In this document: in pieces, positions 7,205 through 18,003 of the stretch | Layout: each line of letters starts with the position of its first letter | How positions within the stretch are numbered: the stretch's first letter is position 1 | Assembly: GCA_046261875.1 (NCBI GenBank) | Contig: JBHENW010000138.1 | Location: forward strand, 1 to 22,650 | Length of the DNA: 22,650 nt | Source of the DNA: JBHENW01 sp046261875 | Lineage (GTDB): Bacteria; Acidobacteriota; Thermoanaerobaculia; UBA5066; Gp7-AA6 | Direction of reading: 5' to 3' | Translations under genes and position numbers: made by a program | Notes under the pieces: generated by a model | What the model was told of the DNA's origin: nothing | The model's input: the letters and a program-made list of their open reading frames with translations, nothing else | The model's database searches: none

Positions 7205-9282
7205 AAGTCCTCTCGGCCCCGCAACTGCGAAACGTGGCCGTCGTCGGCCACAACACCGTCGGAAAGACCACCCTGGTGGCTTCCCTGCTCCATACGGCCG
7301 GTGCCGTCACGCGGGCCGGCCGGATCGAGGAAGGGACCTGCCCGACCGACTTCGACGGCGAAGAGCTCGAGCGCAAGATCTCGATCAACCTGGCCTGCGC
7401 CCACGCGGTCCACCGGGACACGCGGATCAACTTCATCGACGCGCCCGGATACGGGATCTTCGCGCCGGAAGCCCGCGCCGCCGTCGCGGCGGCCGACGCC
7501 GTCCTGATCGTCCTCGACGCGGTCTCCGGCGTGGAGGTTCAGACGGAGAAGGTCTGGAAGTTCGCGCAGGAGTTCGAGCGCCCCGTCATCTTCGTCGTCA
7601 ACCGGATGGACCGGGAGCGGGCCTCTTTCGACCGCGCCGTCGAGAGCCTCCAGAAAAAGTTCGGGCGCGGCGTCGTCGCCCTGCAGGTGCCGATCGGAGA
7701 GGAGAAGGGCTTCCGTGGAACAGTCGACCTCGTGCGGATGGAAGCGCATCTCCTGGAGGGGGGCAAGCGGACGGATGGGCCCATCCCGGCGGAGCTGGCC
7801 GAGCGAGCCCGGGCGGAGCACGAGAAGCTCGTCGAGATGGTCGCGGAAGGCGAAGACGAGCTGATGGAGAAGTTTTTCGCACAAGGGACGCTCGAAGCGT
7901 CGGACATCGTCCCCGGTCTGAAGAAAGAGGTCGCGGCCCGCAAGATCTTCCCGGTGCTCTGCGCGAGCTCCTCGCTCGGCATCGGGGCCGTGAGGGTGCT
8001 CGACGCCAGCGTCGCCCTGTTCCCTTCCCCCGAAGGAGGCGTGATCGACGGGGCCGGGAAGGACGGCAAGCCGGTGCGGGTCTTCACGAACGAGAAGGAC
8101 CACGCGGTGGCGCAGGTCTTCAAGACGATGTCGGATCCCTTCGCTGGACGGATCTCCTACCTGCGGATCCGGTCGGGACACTTCCAGTCCGACGGCAGCT
8201 ACTGGAACGCGTCTCGCGGCGTGCCCGAGCGCTTCTCGGGCCTCTTCCTGCCCCAGGGCAAGGAGCACGTCAATGTCCCGGAAGCGCGCGCGGGCGACGT
8301 CGTGGCCGTCGCGAAGCTGAAAGAGACCGCAACGGGTGACACGCTCTCGACGAAAGACCATCCCGTCGTCCTTCCCAGGCTGAGCGTGCCGGAAGCCTCG
8401 ATCGCGTACGCCATCGAGCCCAAGGCCAAGGGGGACGAGGACAAGATCTCGACCGCGCTGCACAAGCTCATCGAGGAGGATCCCTCGCTCCACTTCCAGC
8501 GAGACGAGGAGACCAAGGAGTTCCACCTCGCCGGCGCCTCCCAGCTCCACGTCGAGATCGCCGTTTCGCGGCTGAAGAAGCGGTACGGCGTCGAGGTCAT
8601 CCTCCATCCGCCCAAGGTTCCGTACCGGGAGACGATCACGCGCAAGGCGGAGGCCCACGGCCGGCACAAGAAGCAGACGGGCGGCCACGGCCAGTTCGCC
8701 GACTGCAAGATCAAGGTCGAGCCCCTCCCTCGCCGCGCGGACTTCGAGTTCGTGGACGACATCTACGGAGGCTCGATCCCGCGCAACTTCATCCCGGCCG
8801 TCGAGAAAGGCATCCAGGAGGTCCGCCGCAAGGGCTTTCTGGCGGGATATCCCATGGTCGACTTCCGCGTCATCCTGTTCGACGGCCAGTACCACGACGT
8901 AGACTCTTCCGAGCTCGCCTTCAAGCTGGCGGGAGCGCTCGCATACAAGGACGCGATGGAGAAGGCGAAGCCGACGCTGCTGGAGCCGATCATGACGGTC
9001 GAGGTCGTCGCTCCCAACGAGTACATGGGCGACCTCATGGGAGACCTCTCCTCCCGCCGCGGAAAGGTCGAAGGGATGGAGACCCGGGACGAGGACACCG
9101 CGATCCGGGCGCAGGTCCCGATGTCGGAGATGCTGACTTACGGAGCCCAGCTTCGCTCGATCACGCAGGGGCGCGGATCGTTCCACCTGGAGTTCTCGCA
9201 CTACTCCGAGGTGCCCCACTCGATCCAGGACAAGATCATCGCCCAGGCCAAGGGGGACAAGGGGGCGGCGGAAGCCGGTTAG
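7201..9282 (+). CDS. fusA2: EF-G-like translational GTPase (EF-G2 type)
   Basis: Five-domain EF-G paralogue, 693 residues, full length. The GTPase motifs diverge from canonical EF-G. G1 is GHNTVGKT (16-23) instead of AHIDAGKT, the switch I Thr position reads ERKISIN (Ser for Thr), and G4 is NRMD (134-137). G3 is DAPGY (80-84), so the GTPase-activating His of DxPGH is Tyr. Domains II-V are intact, with domain IV typified by KKQTGGHGQFADCKIKVEPL and domain V by PNEYMGDLMGDLSSRRGKVE. Tyr at the His position and an altered G1 loop are known in the EF-G2/FusA2 group, which is separate from the housekeeping fusA of the str operon. Its role is not well established; ribosome binding with weak GTPase activity has been reported for such proteins. 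The gene is alone, not beside rpsL, rpsG or tuf, and converges with the PD40 kinase gene. Confidence 0.9.
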   Translation: MKVLSAPQLRNVAVVGHNTVGKTTLVASLLHTAGAVTRAGRIEEGTCPTDFDGEELERKISINLACAHAVHRDTRINFIDAPGYGIFAPEARAAVAAADAVLIVLDAVSGVEVQTEKVWKFAQEFERPVIFVVNRMDRERASFDRAVESLQKKFGRGVVALQVPIGEEKGFRGTVDLVRMEAHLLEGGKRTDGPIPAELAERARAEHEKLVEMVAEGEDELMEKFFAQGTLEASDIVPGLKKEVAARKIFPVLCASSSLGIGAVRVLDASVALFPSPEGGVIDGAGKDGKPVRVFTNEKDHAVAQVFKTMSDPFAGRISYLRIRSGHFQSDGSYWNASRGVPERFSGLFLPQGKEHVNVPEARAGDVVAVAKLKETATGDTLSTKDHPVVLPRLSVPEASIAYAIEPKAKGDEDKISTALHKLIEEDPSLHFQRDEETKEFHLAGASQLHVEIAVSRLKKRYGVEVILHPPKVPYRETITRKAEAHGRHKKQTGGHGQFADCKIKVEPLPRRADFEFVDDIYGGSIPRNFIPAVEKGIQEVRRKGFLAGYPMVDFRVILFDGQYHDVDSSELAFKLAGALAYKDAMEKAKPTLLEPIMTVEVVAPNEYMGDLMGDLSSRRGKVEGMETRDEDTAIRAQVPMSEMLTYGAQLRSITQGRGSFHLEFSHYSEVPHSIQDKIIAQAKGDKGAAEAG

Positions 9283-9316
9283 GCCGGCGAGCGTTCGTGC
9301 GACGTGCGGAGCCCCG

Positions 9317-11950
<2,634 letters not shown>

Positions 11951-11958
11951 CGGGCGAG

Positions 11959-11964
11959 ATGATA
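11959..11964 (-). promoter_or_regulatory. Candidate -10 element for a leaderless PD40-kinase transcript
   Basis: TATCAT (5 of 6 matches to TATAAT) ends 8 nt before the GTG at 11950, the same spacing as at the EF-G-like gene. There is no Shine-Dalgarno sequence and no clear -35 box. Confidence 0.4.
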
Positions 11965-11970
11965 GGCGAT

Positions 11971-11990
11971 GCCCGCCCGAGCGCGCGGGC
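11971..11990 (-). terminator. GC-rich hairpin between pgl and the PD40 kinase gene
   Basis: GCCCGC/GCGGGC arms (6 bp, 8-nt loop) can be extended by GAT/ATC across one bulged base. It sits 11 nt after the pgl stop codon. No U-tract follows, so it is a weak or factor-dependent terminator at best, and read-through into the kinase gene is plausible. Confidence 0.35.
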
Positions 11991-12000
11991 GATCCGGAAT

Positions 12001-12750
12001 CTAGAGGAGCGCGCCGGCCTCTTCGTCGAGCATCCAGAGCACCGACAGGGCGCGGACCCGGGCCGCCGGCAGACGCCGGTAGCCCCGCTCCTTCTTCAAG
12101 ATCCGCGCGACGACTTGCGCCTTCTCGGATCCCGAGACGAGGAACAGCACGCGCCGCGCGGCGTTGATCGCCGGGTAGGTCAGCGTGAGCCTCCATTCCT
12201 GGAGCTTCGGCACCCAGTTGGCGACGGCGGCCCGGCGGTTCTCCGCGAGGGCCCGGGTCTCCGGAAAGAGCGATGCCGTGTGGCCGTCGCTCCCCAGGCC
12301 CAACAGGATCAGGTCGAGAACGGGCCGCCCCGCGGCGAACTGCTTGGCCAGCACGTCGCGGTAGAGGTGGGCCGCCCGGCCCGGCTCGATCTCCCCCCGC
12401 ATCCGAAAGACCTGGGCCGGAGGGATTCGCAGGGGCGCGAGCAAAGTCTCGCGCGCCATCCGGTAGTTGGAACGCGCGCTGCGGGGGGGCACGCACCGCT
12501 CATCTCCCCAGAAGAAGAGGGTCCTCTTCCAGGGGAGCTCCTCCCGGAAGGGACTCCTCGCGAGCCGCTCGTGGAGGGCCCCGGGCGTGGATCCTCCGGA
12601 CAGCGCGATGCAGAACCGGCCGCGGTCCGCGACCGCTTCCGAAGCGGCGTCCGCGATCTCCCGCGCGGCCGCCTCCGCCAGTTCCGCCGGCCCGGGCAGG
12701 ACGCGGGTCTGGAACTCCGGCGGCGCTTCGGCGGGAAGCCGGCGCCTCAT
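12001..12750 (-). CDS. pgl: 6-phosphogluconolactonase
   Basis: Hydrolyses 6-phosphogluconolactone to 6-phosphogluconate, the second step of the oxidative pentose-phosphate pathway, in the cytoplasm. The 249-residue protein has the NagB/SugarP-isomerase fold motifs of the DevB-type lactonase: ALSGGSTPG (49-57), FWGDERCVP (80-88) and LLGLGSDGHTASLFP (149-163, with the Gly-Asp-Gly-His active-site region). These distinguish it from the unrelated seven-bladed YbhE-type lactonase. The ATG at 12750 lies 13 nt after the zwf stop codon and has no strong Shine-Dalgarno sequence, consistent with translational coupling. It is the last metabolic gene of the operon. Confidence 0.95.
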   Translation of the reverse strand: MRRRLPAEAPPEFQTRVLPGPAELAEAAAREIADAASEAVADRGRFCIALSGGSTPGALHERLARSPFREELPWKRTLFFWGDERCVPPRSARSNYRMARETLLAPLRIPPAQVFRMRGEIEPGRAAHLYRDVLAKQFAAGRPVLDLILLGLGSDGHTASLFPETRALAENRRAAVANWVPKLQEWRLTLTYPAINAARRVLFLVSGSEKAQVVARILKKERGYRRLPAARVRALSVLWMLDEEAGALL

Positions 12751-12763
12751 CGGGCGACGCCGC

Positions 12764-14317
12764 TCACAGGGTCCGCCAGCGCCTCCCTTCCTTCTGGAGG
12801 AACTGGTCCGCCGTCTCCGGGCCGAGCGTCCCGGCGGCGTAGTTGGGGAACCCCGGCGCCGGCCGGTCGTCCCAGGCGTCGAGGATGGGCGCGGCGACGC
12901 GCCAGGAGTGCTCGACCTCGTCCCCCCGGATGAAAAGGGTCTGGTCGCCGTGGGTGATGTCGAGGAGCAGCCGCCCGTAGCCTCCCTCGATCCCGGCGCC
13001 GAGCTTGGAATAGGGAAAGTCCATGTAGACGGACTGGATCTCCATCGTCTTGCCGGGGATCTTGGCCTCGAACTTCAACGACACCCCCTCGTCCGGCTGG
13101 ATGCGCAGGCGCAGGACGTTGGGATTCAGCATGCCCGCGGCCTCGCCGAAAAGCGGGTGCGGGACGCGCTTGAACTCGATCGCGATTTCGGAGACCCGCT
13201 CCGCCATCCGCTTTCCGGACCGGATGTAGAAGGGAACCCCCGCCCACCGCCAGTTGTCGATCGCGAACCGGACCGCCGCGTAGGTCGGCGTGTTCGACTG
13301 GGGGTCCACCTTGGGCTCTTCCCGGTAGCCCGGCACCTTCTTGCCGCCGACGACTCCCGGGCCGTACTGGCCGCGCACGGCCCAGTCGTCGATCGCGTCC
13401 GCGGGGATCGGATGGATGGACTGGAGAACTTTCACCTTCTCCGCTCGCACCGCGTCTGCCTCGAAGGCGACGGGCGGCTCCATGGCCGTCAGACAGAGCA
13501 GCTGGAGGAGGTGGTTCTGGAACATGTCGCGCACGACGCCGGCCTCCTCGTAGTACCCGGCGCGGTGTCCCACCCCGATCGACTCGGCGACGGCGATCTG
13601 GACGTGGTCGATGTATCGGTGATTCCAGAGGGGCTCGAAGATGCCGTTGGCGAAGCGCAGGACGAAGATGTTCTGGACGGTCTCCTTCCCGAGGTAGTGG
13701 TCGATGCGATAGATCTGGTTTTCGCGGAAGACCTCTCCGACGGCTTCGTTGAGCTCTCGCCCCGAATCCAGGTCGAAGCCGAACGGCTTCTCCATCACGA
13801 CGCGCGTCCAGCCGTTCTCGGGCCTGGAGAGCTTTTCCTTCCCGAGCAGCGCCACGATGGTCGGCGCGACCTCGGGGGGCGTCGCCAGGTAGAAGATGCG
13901 GTTCTCGTGCTTGTTCGAGCGTTTGCGCTCGATGGCGTCCACGGCGGCTTTCAACTTCTTGTAGAGGGCGGGATCGGCGAAGTCGCCGGCGATGTACTGG
14001 ATGATACGGGGCAGCTCCCCCGGCCTGCCCTGGATGGCGGGGGTGAACTCGCGCGCGCCCTCCATGAGGTACGCCCGGAACTCCTCGTCGCTCATCGGGG
14101 AGCGCGCCGCGCCGATGATCGCGAAATCCGTCGAGATCGCCCCGTCGCGGGAGAGGCTCGCGATGGCGGGCGCCAGGAGGCGCCGCGTCAGATCGCCGGA
14201 GGCGCCGAAGATGACGAGCGTGCAGGGCGGGCGGATCTCCTCCTCGCTCCGGAACTTGGCGGCGGTCTCCGGCTCCTCCTCGAGAACCGCCGCACCGCCG
14301 GTCGTCCGCGGCGTCAC
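12764..14317 (-). CDS. zwf: Glucose-6-phosphate 1-dehydrogenase
   Basis: Oxidises glucose 6-phosphate to 6-phosphogluconolactone with NAD(P)+. It is 517 residues, slightly longer than the usual 480-510 because of an N-terminal tail of about 30 residues. Visible motifs are the dinucleotide-binding IFGASGDLTRRLLAPA (36-51), MEKPFG (175-180) and the substrate-binding/catalytic RIDHYLGKETVQN (204-216, catalytic-site His207). The C-terminal part carries the family's structural core (PFYIRSGKRM and the nearby EIAIEFKRVPHPLF). The start is a GTG at 14317 whose GTGA overlaps the gnd stop codon by 4 nt, so translation is coupled to gnd. In-frame sequence further upstream lies antisense or out of frame within gnd and should not be included. 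Cofactor preference cannot be read reliably from sequence by eye. Confidence 0.95.
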   Translation of the reverse strand: MTPRTTGGAAVLEEEPETAAKFRSEEEIRPPCTLVIFGASGDLTRRLLAPAIASLSRDGAISTDFAIIGAARSPMSDEEFRAYLMEGAREFTPAIQGRPGELPRIIQYIAGDFADPALYKKLKAAVDAIERKRSNKHENRIFYLATPPEVAPTIVALLGKEKLSRPENGWTRVVMEKPFGFDLDSGRELNEAVGEVFRENQIYRIDHYLGKETVQNIFVLRFANGIFEPLWNHRYIDHVQIAVAESIGVGHRAGYYEEAGVVRDMFQNHLLQLLCLTAMEPPVAFEADAVRAEKVKVLQSIHPIPADAIDDWAVRGQYGPGVVGGKKVPGYREEPKVDPQSNTPTYAAVRFAIDNWRWAGVPFYIRSGKRMAERVSEIAIEFKRVPHPLFGEAAGMLNPNVLRLRIQPDEGVSLKFEAKIPGKTMEIQSVYMDFPYSKLGAGIEGGYGRLLLDITHGDQTLFIRGDEVEHSWRVAAPILDAWDDRPAPGFPNYAAGTLGPETADQFLQKEGRRWRTL

Positions 14318-15210
14318 CGGCTCTTCACCGCGTGACCGCCGAACTGGTTGCGCAGCGCGGCGATCACCTTGGCCGAGAAGGAATCGGTCTGGCGGGACAC
14401 GAAACGCGCGAAGAGCGAGTCGGCCATCACCGGAACGGGGACGCCCCGGTCGACCGCCTCGTGGATCGTCCAGCGGCCCATCCCGGAGTCCTCGACGTAC
14501 CCCTCGATCGAGGCGAGCTTCGGGTCCTCCCGCAGCGCGAGCACGAGGAGATCGAGGAGCCAGGACCGCACGACGGCGCCGCGCGTCCAGAGCTCCGCGA
14601 TGCGCCGGAGGTCGAGCCCGTACTCGGAGACCTGGAGCAGCTCGAAACCCTCGCCATAGGACTGGAGCATCGCGTACTCGATCGCGTTGTGGACCATCTT
14701 GACGTAATGCCCGGCCCCCGCCGGGCCGATGTGCGCGTAGCCTTCGGGAGGCGCCAGCGTCCGGAAGACCGGCTCGACACGGTCGAAATCGCGGGCCTCG
14801 CCTCCGATCATCAGGCAGTAGCCCTCCTTGAGGCCCCAGACCCCGCCGGAGGTGCCGGAATCGAGAAAGCCGATGCCGTCGGCGGCGAGCTCCCGAGCGC
14901 GCCGTTCCGAATCGGAGAACCGCGAGTTTCCGCCGTCGACGACGACGTCGCCGGGAGCGAGCCGGGAGCGCAGCTCCCGGATCGTCTCCTCGACGGGGCG
15001 GCCGACGGGGATCATGAGCCAGACCACGCGCGGCGCTTCGAGCTTTCCGACGAGCTCCTCGAGGCTCCCCGCGCCGATCGCTCCGCGGCCGACCGCCTCC
15101 CGGACCGACTCGGCGCTGCGCGCGTACGCGACGACCTGGTGGCCCCCTTCGAGAAGCCGTTCGGTCATGTTGCCTCCCATGCGCCCCAGCCCGACCATGC
15201 CGATCTTCAT
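14314..15210 (-). CDS. gnd: 6-phosphogluconate dehydrogenase, decarboxylating (short form)
   Basis: Converts 6-phosphogluconate to ribulose 5-phosphate and CO2. At 298 residues it belongs to the short GndA/YqeC-like class, not the 470-residue form of E. coli Gnd. The Rossmann motif is GMVGLGRMGGNM (4-15), the substrate-binding loop VVDGGNSRFSDSERR (90-104) and the catalytic segment GAGHYVKMVHNAIEYA (165-180, Lys171 and Asn175). SGTSGGVWGLKEGYCLMIGG is also characteristic. The short class is commonly NAD+-preferring; that is family knowledge and not shown here. ATG 15210 has a good Shine-Dalgarno sequence (CAGGAG, 6 nt upstream) and its ATGA overlaps the pgi stop codon. The 3' end overlaps zwf by GTGA. 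Confidence 0.94.
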   Translation of the reverse strand: MKIGMVGLGRMGGNMTERLLEGGHQVVAYARSAESVREAVGRGAIGAGSLEELVGKLEAPRVVWLMIPVGRPVEETIRELRSRLAPGDVVVDGGNSRFSDSERRARELAADGIGFLDSGTSGGVWGLKEGYCLMIGGEARDFDRVEPVFRTLAPPEGYAHIGPAGAGHYVKMVHNAIEYAMLQSYGEGFELLQVSEYGLDLRRIAELWTRGAVVRSWLLDLLVLALREDPKLASIEGYVEDSGMGRWTIHEAVDRGVPVPVMADSLFARFVSRQTDSFSAKVIAALRNQFGGHAVKSR

Positions 15211-16859
15211 GCTTTGCTCCTGGAGGTCGCCGGGCGCGTCGACGCGCCCAGGCAGCGGCCAAACAGGTCTTCCAGGGCGCCGAGACCTTCCCGGAGATCC
15301 TCGGGGAGCGAGACGCCGTGCGCCCGCCTCCCGCGGGAGCGCAGAGCGGTCAGGTCGCCGGCGGCCTGGGCGGCGAGGACGTCCCCGAATCCGTACGGCT
15401 TGCCCGGTACCGGCACCTGACCCTCGGTTTCGGCGGTGATCTGCAGGAACACGCCCGTATCGGGGCCCCCCTTGTGGAACTGACCGGTGGAATGCAGGAA
15501 CCGGGGGCCGAAACCGGCCGTCGTCGCGACGCGCCGCGCGTCCCGGACCCTCTCGCGGAGCCGCGTCAGGGCATCCTCGTTCTCCCGCGTGGAGGGGATG
15601 AAGGCCGTGATGGCGAAGTAGTCCCCGGGCCGGATCGATTCGAGGAGGCGCCTCAGGTCCGCTTCGCTCGCCGCGGGCGGCTCGGGCGGGACATTCCCTC
15701 CCGAGAGGATCTCGTTGGTGCGGTCCTTCGCTTCCTGGACGTTGGGCTGGTCGAACGGGTTGATGCCGAGCGCCGCCCCGGCGATCGCGGTCGCAAACTC
15801 CCAGCGAAACATCTCCGCACCGAGGTCGAGCGCATCGGCTACGGCAAAGGAGGCGGAAGGCTGCCCGCCGCGCTCGAGGAGATCGAGCGGGCTGCTCCCC
15901 GATGCGTCTTCCCGGCCTTCGATCCGGACGAAGAACCGATCATCCCCGTAAAGCTCCGGGGAACCGAGCGGCTCGCCCTCCACCGGAAGAATCCCCTTGC
16001 CTTCCTTCCCCGTGCTCTCGGCGATGAGCTGCTCCGCCCACAAACCGAACCGATCGACCGGGGCGCCCACGGAAAAGGTCAGCTTGTCGCGCCCCCCTTT
16101 GGCCAGTGCGGCCATCGCCGCACCGAGCGTGAGGCCGGGGTTGCCGGGCGCTTCCTCGCGACAGCGCGCCGCCATGAACCGGGCGCGCCGGAGCAGCTCC
16201 GCCATGTCCAGGCCGAGGAAAGCGGCGGGCACGATCCCGAAGTTCGAGAGCGCCGAATACCGGCCGCCGATCCGCGGGTCGCCGGCGAAGATCCGGCGGA
16301 CACGACGGCGGCGTGCCTCATGCTCCAGCGGCGACCCGGGGTCCGTGACGACCAGGAAGCGATCCCCCGCGTCGGCGCCGAGGACCGCCTCCGCCCGGGC
16401 GAAGAAATAGTCGAAGAGGATGTTGGGCTCGAGCGTCGAGCCCGACTTGGAGGAGACGAGGTAGAGGGTGGTCTCCGGATCGCAGCGGCGGTCCGCCTCG
16501 CGCACCATCGAGGGGTGGGTCGAGTCGAGGACTTGGACCGCCGGGTAGTCCGGAAGCGGCGGAAACGAGGACGCAAAGACGAGCGGGGCGAGGCTGGACC
16601 CTCCCATGCCGAGCACCAGCAGGCGCTCGGTCCCGGGCCGCATCTCCTCCACGAGGCGCTCGAGACCCGGCAGCTCCTCGGTCTGGCGCTCGGGGATCGT
16701 GAGCCAGCCGAGAGCGTTCTCGATCGAGCGCCGGTCTTCGGCCCCGCTCTTCCAGAGCGACGCGTCCCCCTCCCAGAGGCGCGCCACGGCCCGCTCGCGC
16801 AAGAGACGGTCGATCGTGTCGCGGTGATCCGGCTCGGCCGGGCCGAGACGGAAGATCAG
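15207..16859 (-). CDS. pgi: Glucose-6-phosphate isomerase, related to the C-terminal half of Tal-Pgi fusions
   Basis: Interconverts glucose 6-phosphate and fructose 6-phosphate, linking glycolysis and the pentose-phosphate pathway. Phosphosugar-binding motifs visible are LGMGGSSLAPLVF, YLVSSKSGSTLEPNILFDYF, AESTGKEGKGILP and FNPFDQPNVQEAKDRTN-like GINPFDQPNVQEAKDRTNE. LHSTGQFHKGGPDTGVFLQI lies near the C-terminus. In many bacteria with this type, Pgi is fused behind transaldolase; here the two are separate frames. The only usable starts are CTG 16859, whose CTGA overlaps the tal stop, and TTG 16802. I chose CTG: GAGGG lies about 5 nt upstream, the 4-nt overlap matches the gnd and zwf junctions, and the added residues (IFRLGPAEPDHRDTIDRLL) look like the normal linker before RERAVARLW. 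A CTG start is unusual, so the start is uncertain; a -1 frameshift fusion with tal is the alternative. Confidence 0.88.
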   Translation of the reverse strand: MIFRLGPAEPDHRDTIDRLLRERAVARLWEGDASLWKSGAEDRRSIENALGWLTIPERQTEELPGLERLVEEMRPGTERLLVLGMGGSSLAPLVFASSFPPLPDYPAVQVLDSTHPSMVREADRRCDPETTLYLVSSKSGSTLEPNILFDYFFARAEAVLGADAGDRFLVVTDPGSPLEHEARRRRVRRIFAGDPRIGGRYSALSNFGIVPAAFLGLDMAELLRRARFMAARCREEAPGNPGLTLGAAMAALAKGGRDKLTFSVGAPVDRFGLWAEQLIAESTGKEGKGILPVEGEPLGSPELYGDDRFFVRIEGREDASGSSPLDLLERGGQPSASFAVADALDLGAEMFRWEFATAIAGAALGINPFDQPNVQEAKDRTNEILSGGNVPPEPPAASEADLRRLLESIRPGDYFAITAFIPSTRENEDALTRLRERVRDARRVATTAGFGPRFLHSTGQFHKGGPDTGVFLQITAETEGQVPVPGKPYGFGDVLAAQAAGDLTALRSRGRRAHGVSLPEDLREGLGALEDLFGRCLGASTRPATSRSKA

Positions 16860-17989
16860 GCGACCCTCATCGCCTTCTCCTTCTCCTCCAGCGCCCCGAT
16901 GAGCGACCGGAAGGAATCGGAGAACTTTCGGACCCCTTCCTCCTCGAGCTCCCGGTAGACCTGCTTCTCGTCCACGCCGACCTCCTCGAGCTGGCGGAAC
17001 GCCGCGTGCGCCGCTTCGAGGTCATCGCCGATGCGCACTTTCGGGTCGCCGCTGCGCCGGTACTCCTCGAAGGTGTCCGGCGGCATCGTGTCCACCGTGT
17101 CGGGGCCGATCAAGGCCTCCACGTAGTAGAGGGGCGGGTAGGCGGGGTCTTTCGTCGACGTGGAAGCCCAGAGCGGCCGCTGGAGCCGCGCCCCCTTGCC
17201 CCGCAGGGCGTCGAAACGGCTGCCGCCGAAGACCTCCCGGAAAGCCTGGTATGCGATGCGCGCGTTGGCCGTCGCGACCTTGCCGCGAAGCTGTCTCGCC
17301 AGATCGCGCCGGCGAGTGTCCTTCGCTTCCTTCGCGATCGAGTCGAGCTTCGCGTCGATGTTCGTGTCCACGCGGCTGACGAAGAAGCTCGCGACGGAGC
17401 GGACCGAGTCGAGGGGTTCCCCCGCTCGGGCGCGTTCCTCCATGGCGGACAGGTAGGCCTCCATGACCTCCCGGTGCCGCTCGACGGAGAAGAGCAGGGT
17501 GATGTTGATGTTGATGCCCTCCGCCAGACAGCGCCGGATCGCGGGAACGCCCTCGCGGGTGCCCGGGATCTTGACCATCACGTTGGGACGGGCGCACGCC
17601 TTCCAGAGGTGCCGGGCCTCGGCGATCGAGGCTTCCGTGTCCAGCGCGACCCCGGGGGACACTTCGATGGAGACGAACCCGTCCGCGCCGCGGCTCTCTT
17701 CGTACACGGGTCGGAAAAGGTCCGCGGCCCGCTGCACGTCGGTCACGGCGAGCCGCTCGAAGATCGCGGGCCCCTCCAGCCCTTCGCGGGAGGCGGTCTT
17801 CATGTCTTCGTCATACAGGTCGGTCTCGGCGATCCCCTTCTGGAAGATCGTCGGGTTGGACGTCATGCCGCGCAAGCCGTCCTCCTCGATCAAGCGGCGC
17901 AGCTCGCCGCCCGCGTAGAGATCCCGGCGGATGTAGTCGTACCAAACGCTCTGTCCGAGCTCGCAGAGCCTCTTGAGTGGGTTGGTCAT
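16856..17989 (-). CDS. tal: Transaldolase
   Basis: Transfers a dihydroxyacetone unit between sugar phosphates in the non-oxidative pentose-phosphate pathway. The 377-residue protein matches the longer transaldolase class found in Actinobacteria, Cyanobacteria and Tal-Pgi fusions. It contains GMTSNPTIFQKGI (41-53), the segment GFVSIEVSPGVALDT, and NVMVKIPGTREG (136-147) with the Schiff-base Lys140. ININITLLFSVERHREVMEA and QRPLWASTSTKDPAY follow. The ATG at 17989 has the best Shine-Dalgarno sequence of the operon (AAGGAGG, about 5 nt upstream) and lies 14 nt after the rpiB stop codon. It ends MRVA-stop, with the pgi frame opening on top of that stop codon. Confidence 0.95.
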   Translation of the reverse strand: MTNPLKRLCELGQSVWYDYIRRDLYAGGELRRLIEEDGLRGMTSNPTIFQKGIAETDLYDEDMKTASREGLEGPAIFERLAVTDVQRAADLFRPVYEESRGADGFVSIEVSPGVALDTEASIAEARHLWKACARPNVMVKIPGTREGVPAIRRCLAEGININITLLFSVERHREVMEAYLSAMEERARAGEPLDSVRSVASFFVSRVDTNIDAKLDSIAKEAKDTRRRDLARQLRGKVATANARIAYQAFREVFGGSRFDALRGKGARLQRPLWASTSTKDPAYPPLYYVEALIGPDTVDTMPPDTFEEYRRSGDPKVRIGDDLEAAHAAFRQLEEVGVDEKQVYRELEEEGVRKFSDSFRSLIGALEEKEKAMRVA

Positions 17990-18003
17990 CGTTCCTCCTT
18001 GGT

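Noticed and set aside
6166..9219. 1017-codon open frame on the minus strand
   Set aside because: It is antisense to fdhD and the EF-G-like gene, both with intact motifs, and has low-complexity RR/SS/PP composition. Only the 50-residue gene at 7017-7169, in its own frame with a Shine-Dalgarno sequence, is kept.
11951..12496. N-terminal extension of the PD40 kinase by about 180 residues
   Set aside because: This part overlaps pgl in another frame and has no domain; normal kinase N-terminal sequence begins at the GTG at 11950.
14318..15262. N-terminal extension of zwf by about 315 residues
   Set aside because: It overlaps gnd out of frame and resembles no G6PDH; the GTGA overlap and family length support the start at 14317.
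16746..16802. TTG 16802 as the pgi start
   Set aside because: No Shine-Dalgarno sequence precedes it and it would drop conserved linker sequence. Kept only as an alternative to CTG 16859.
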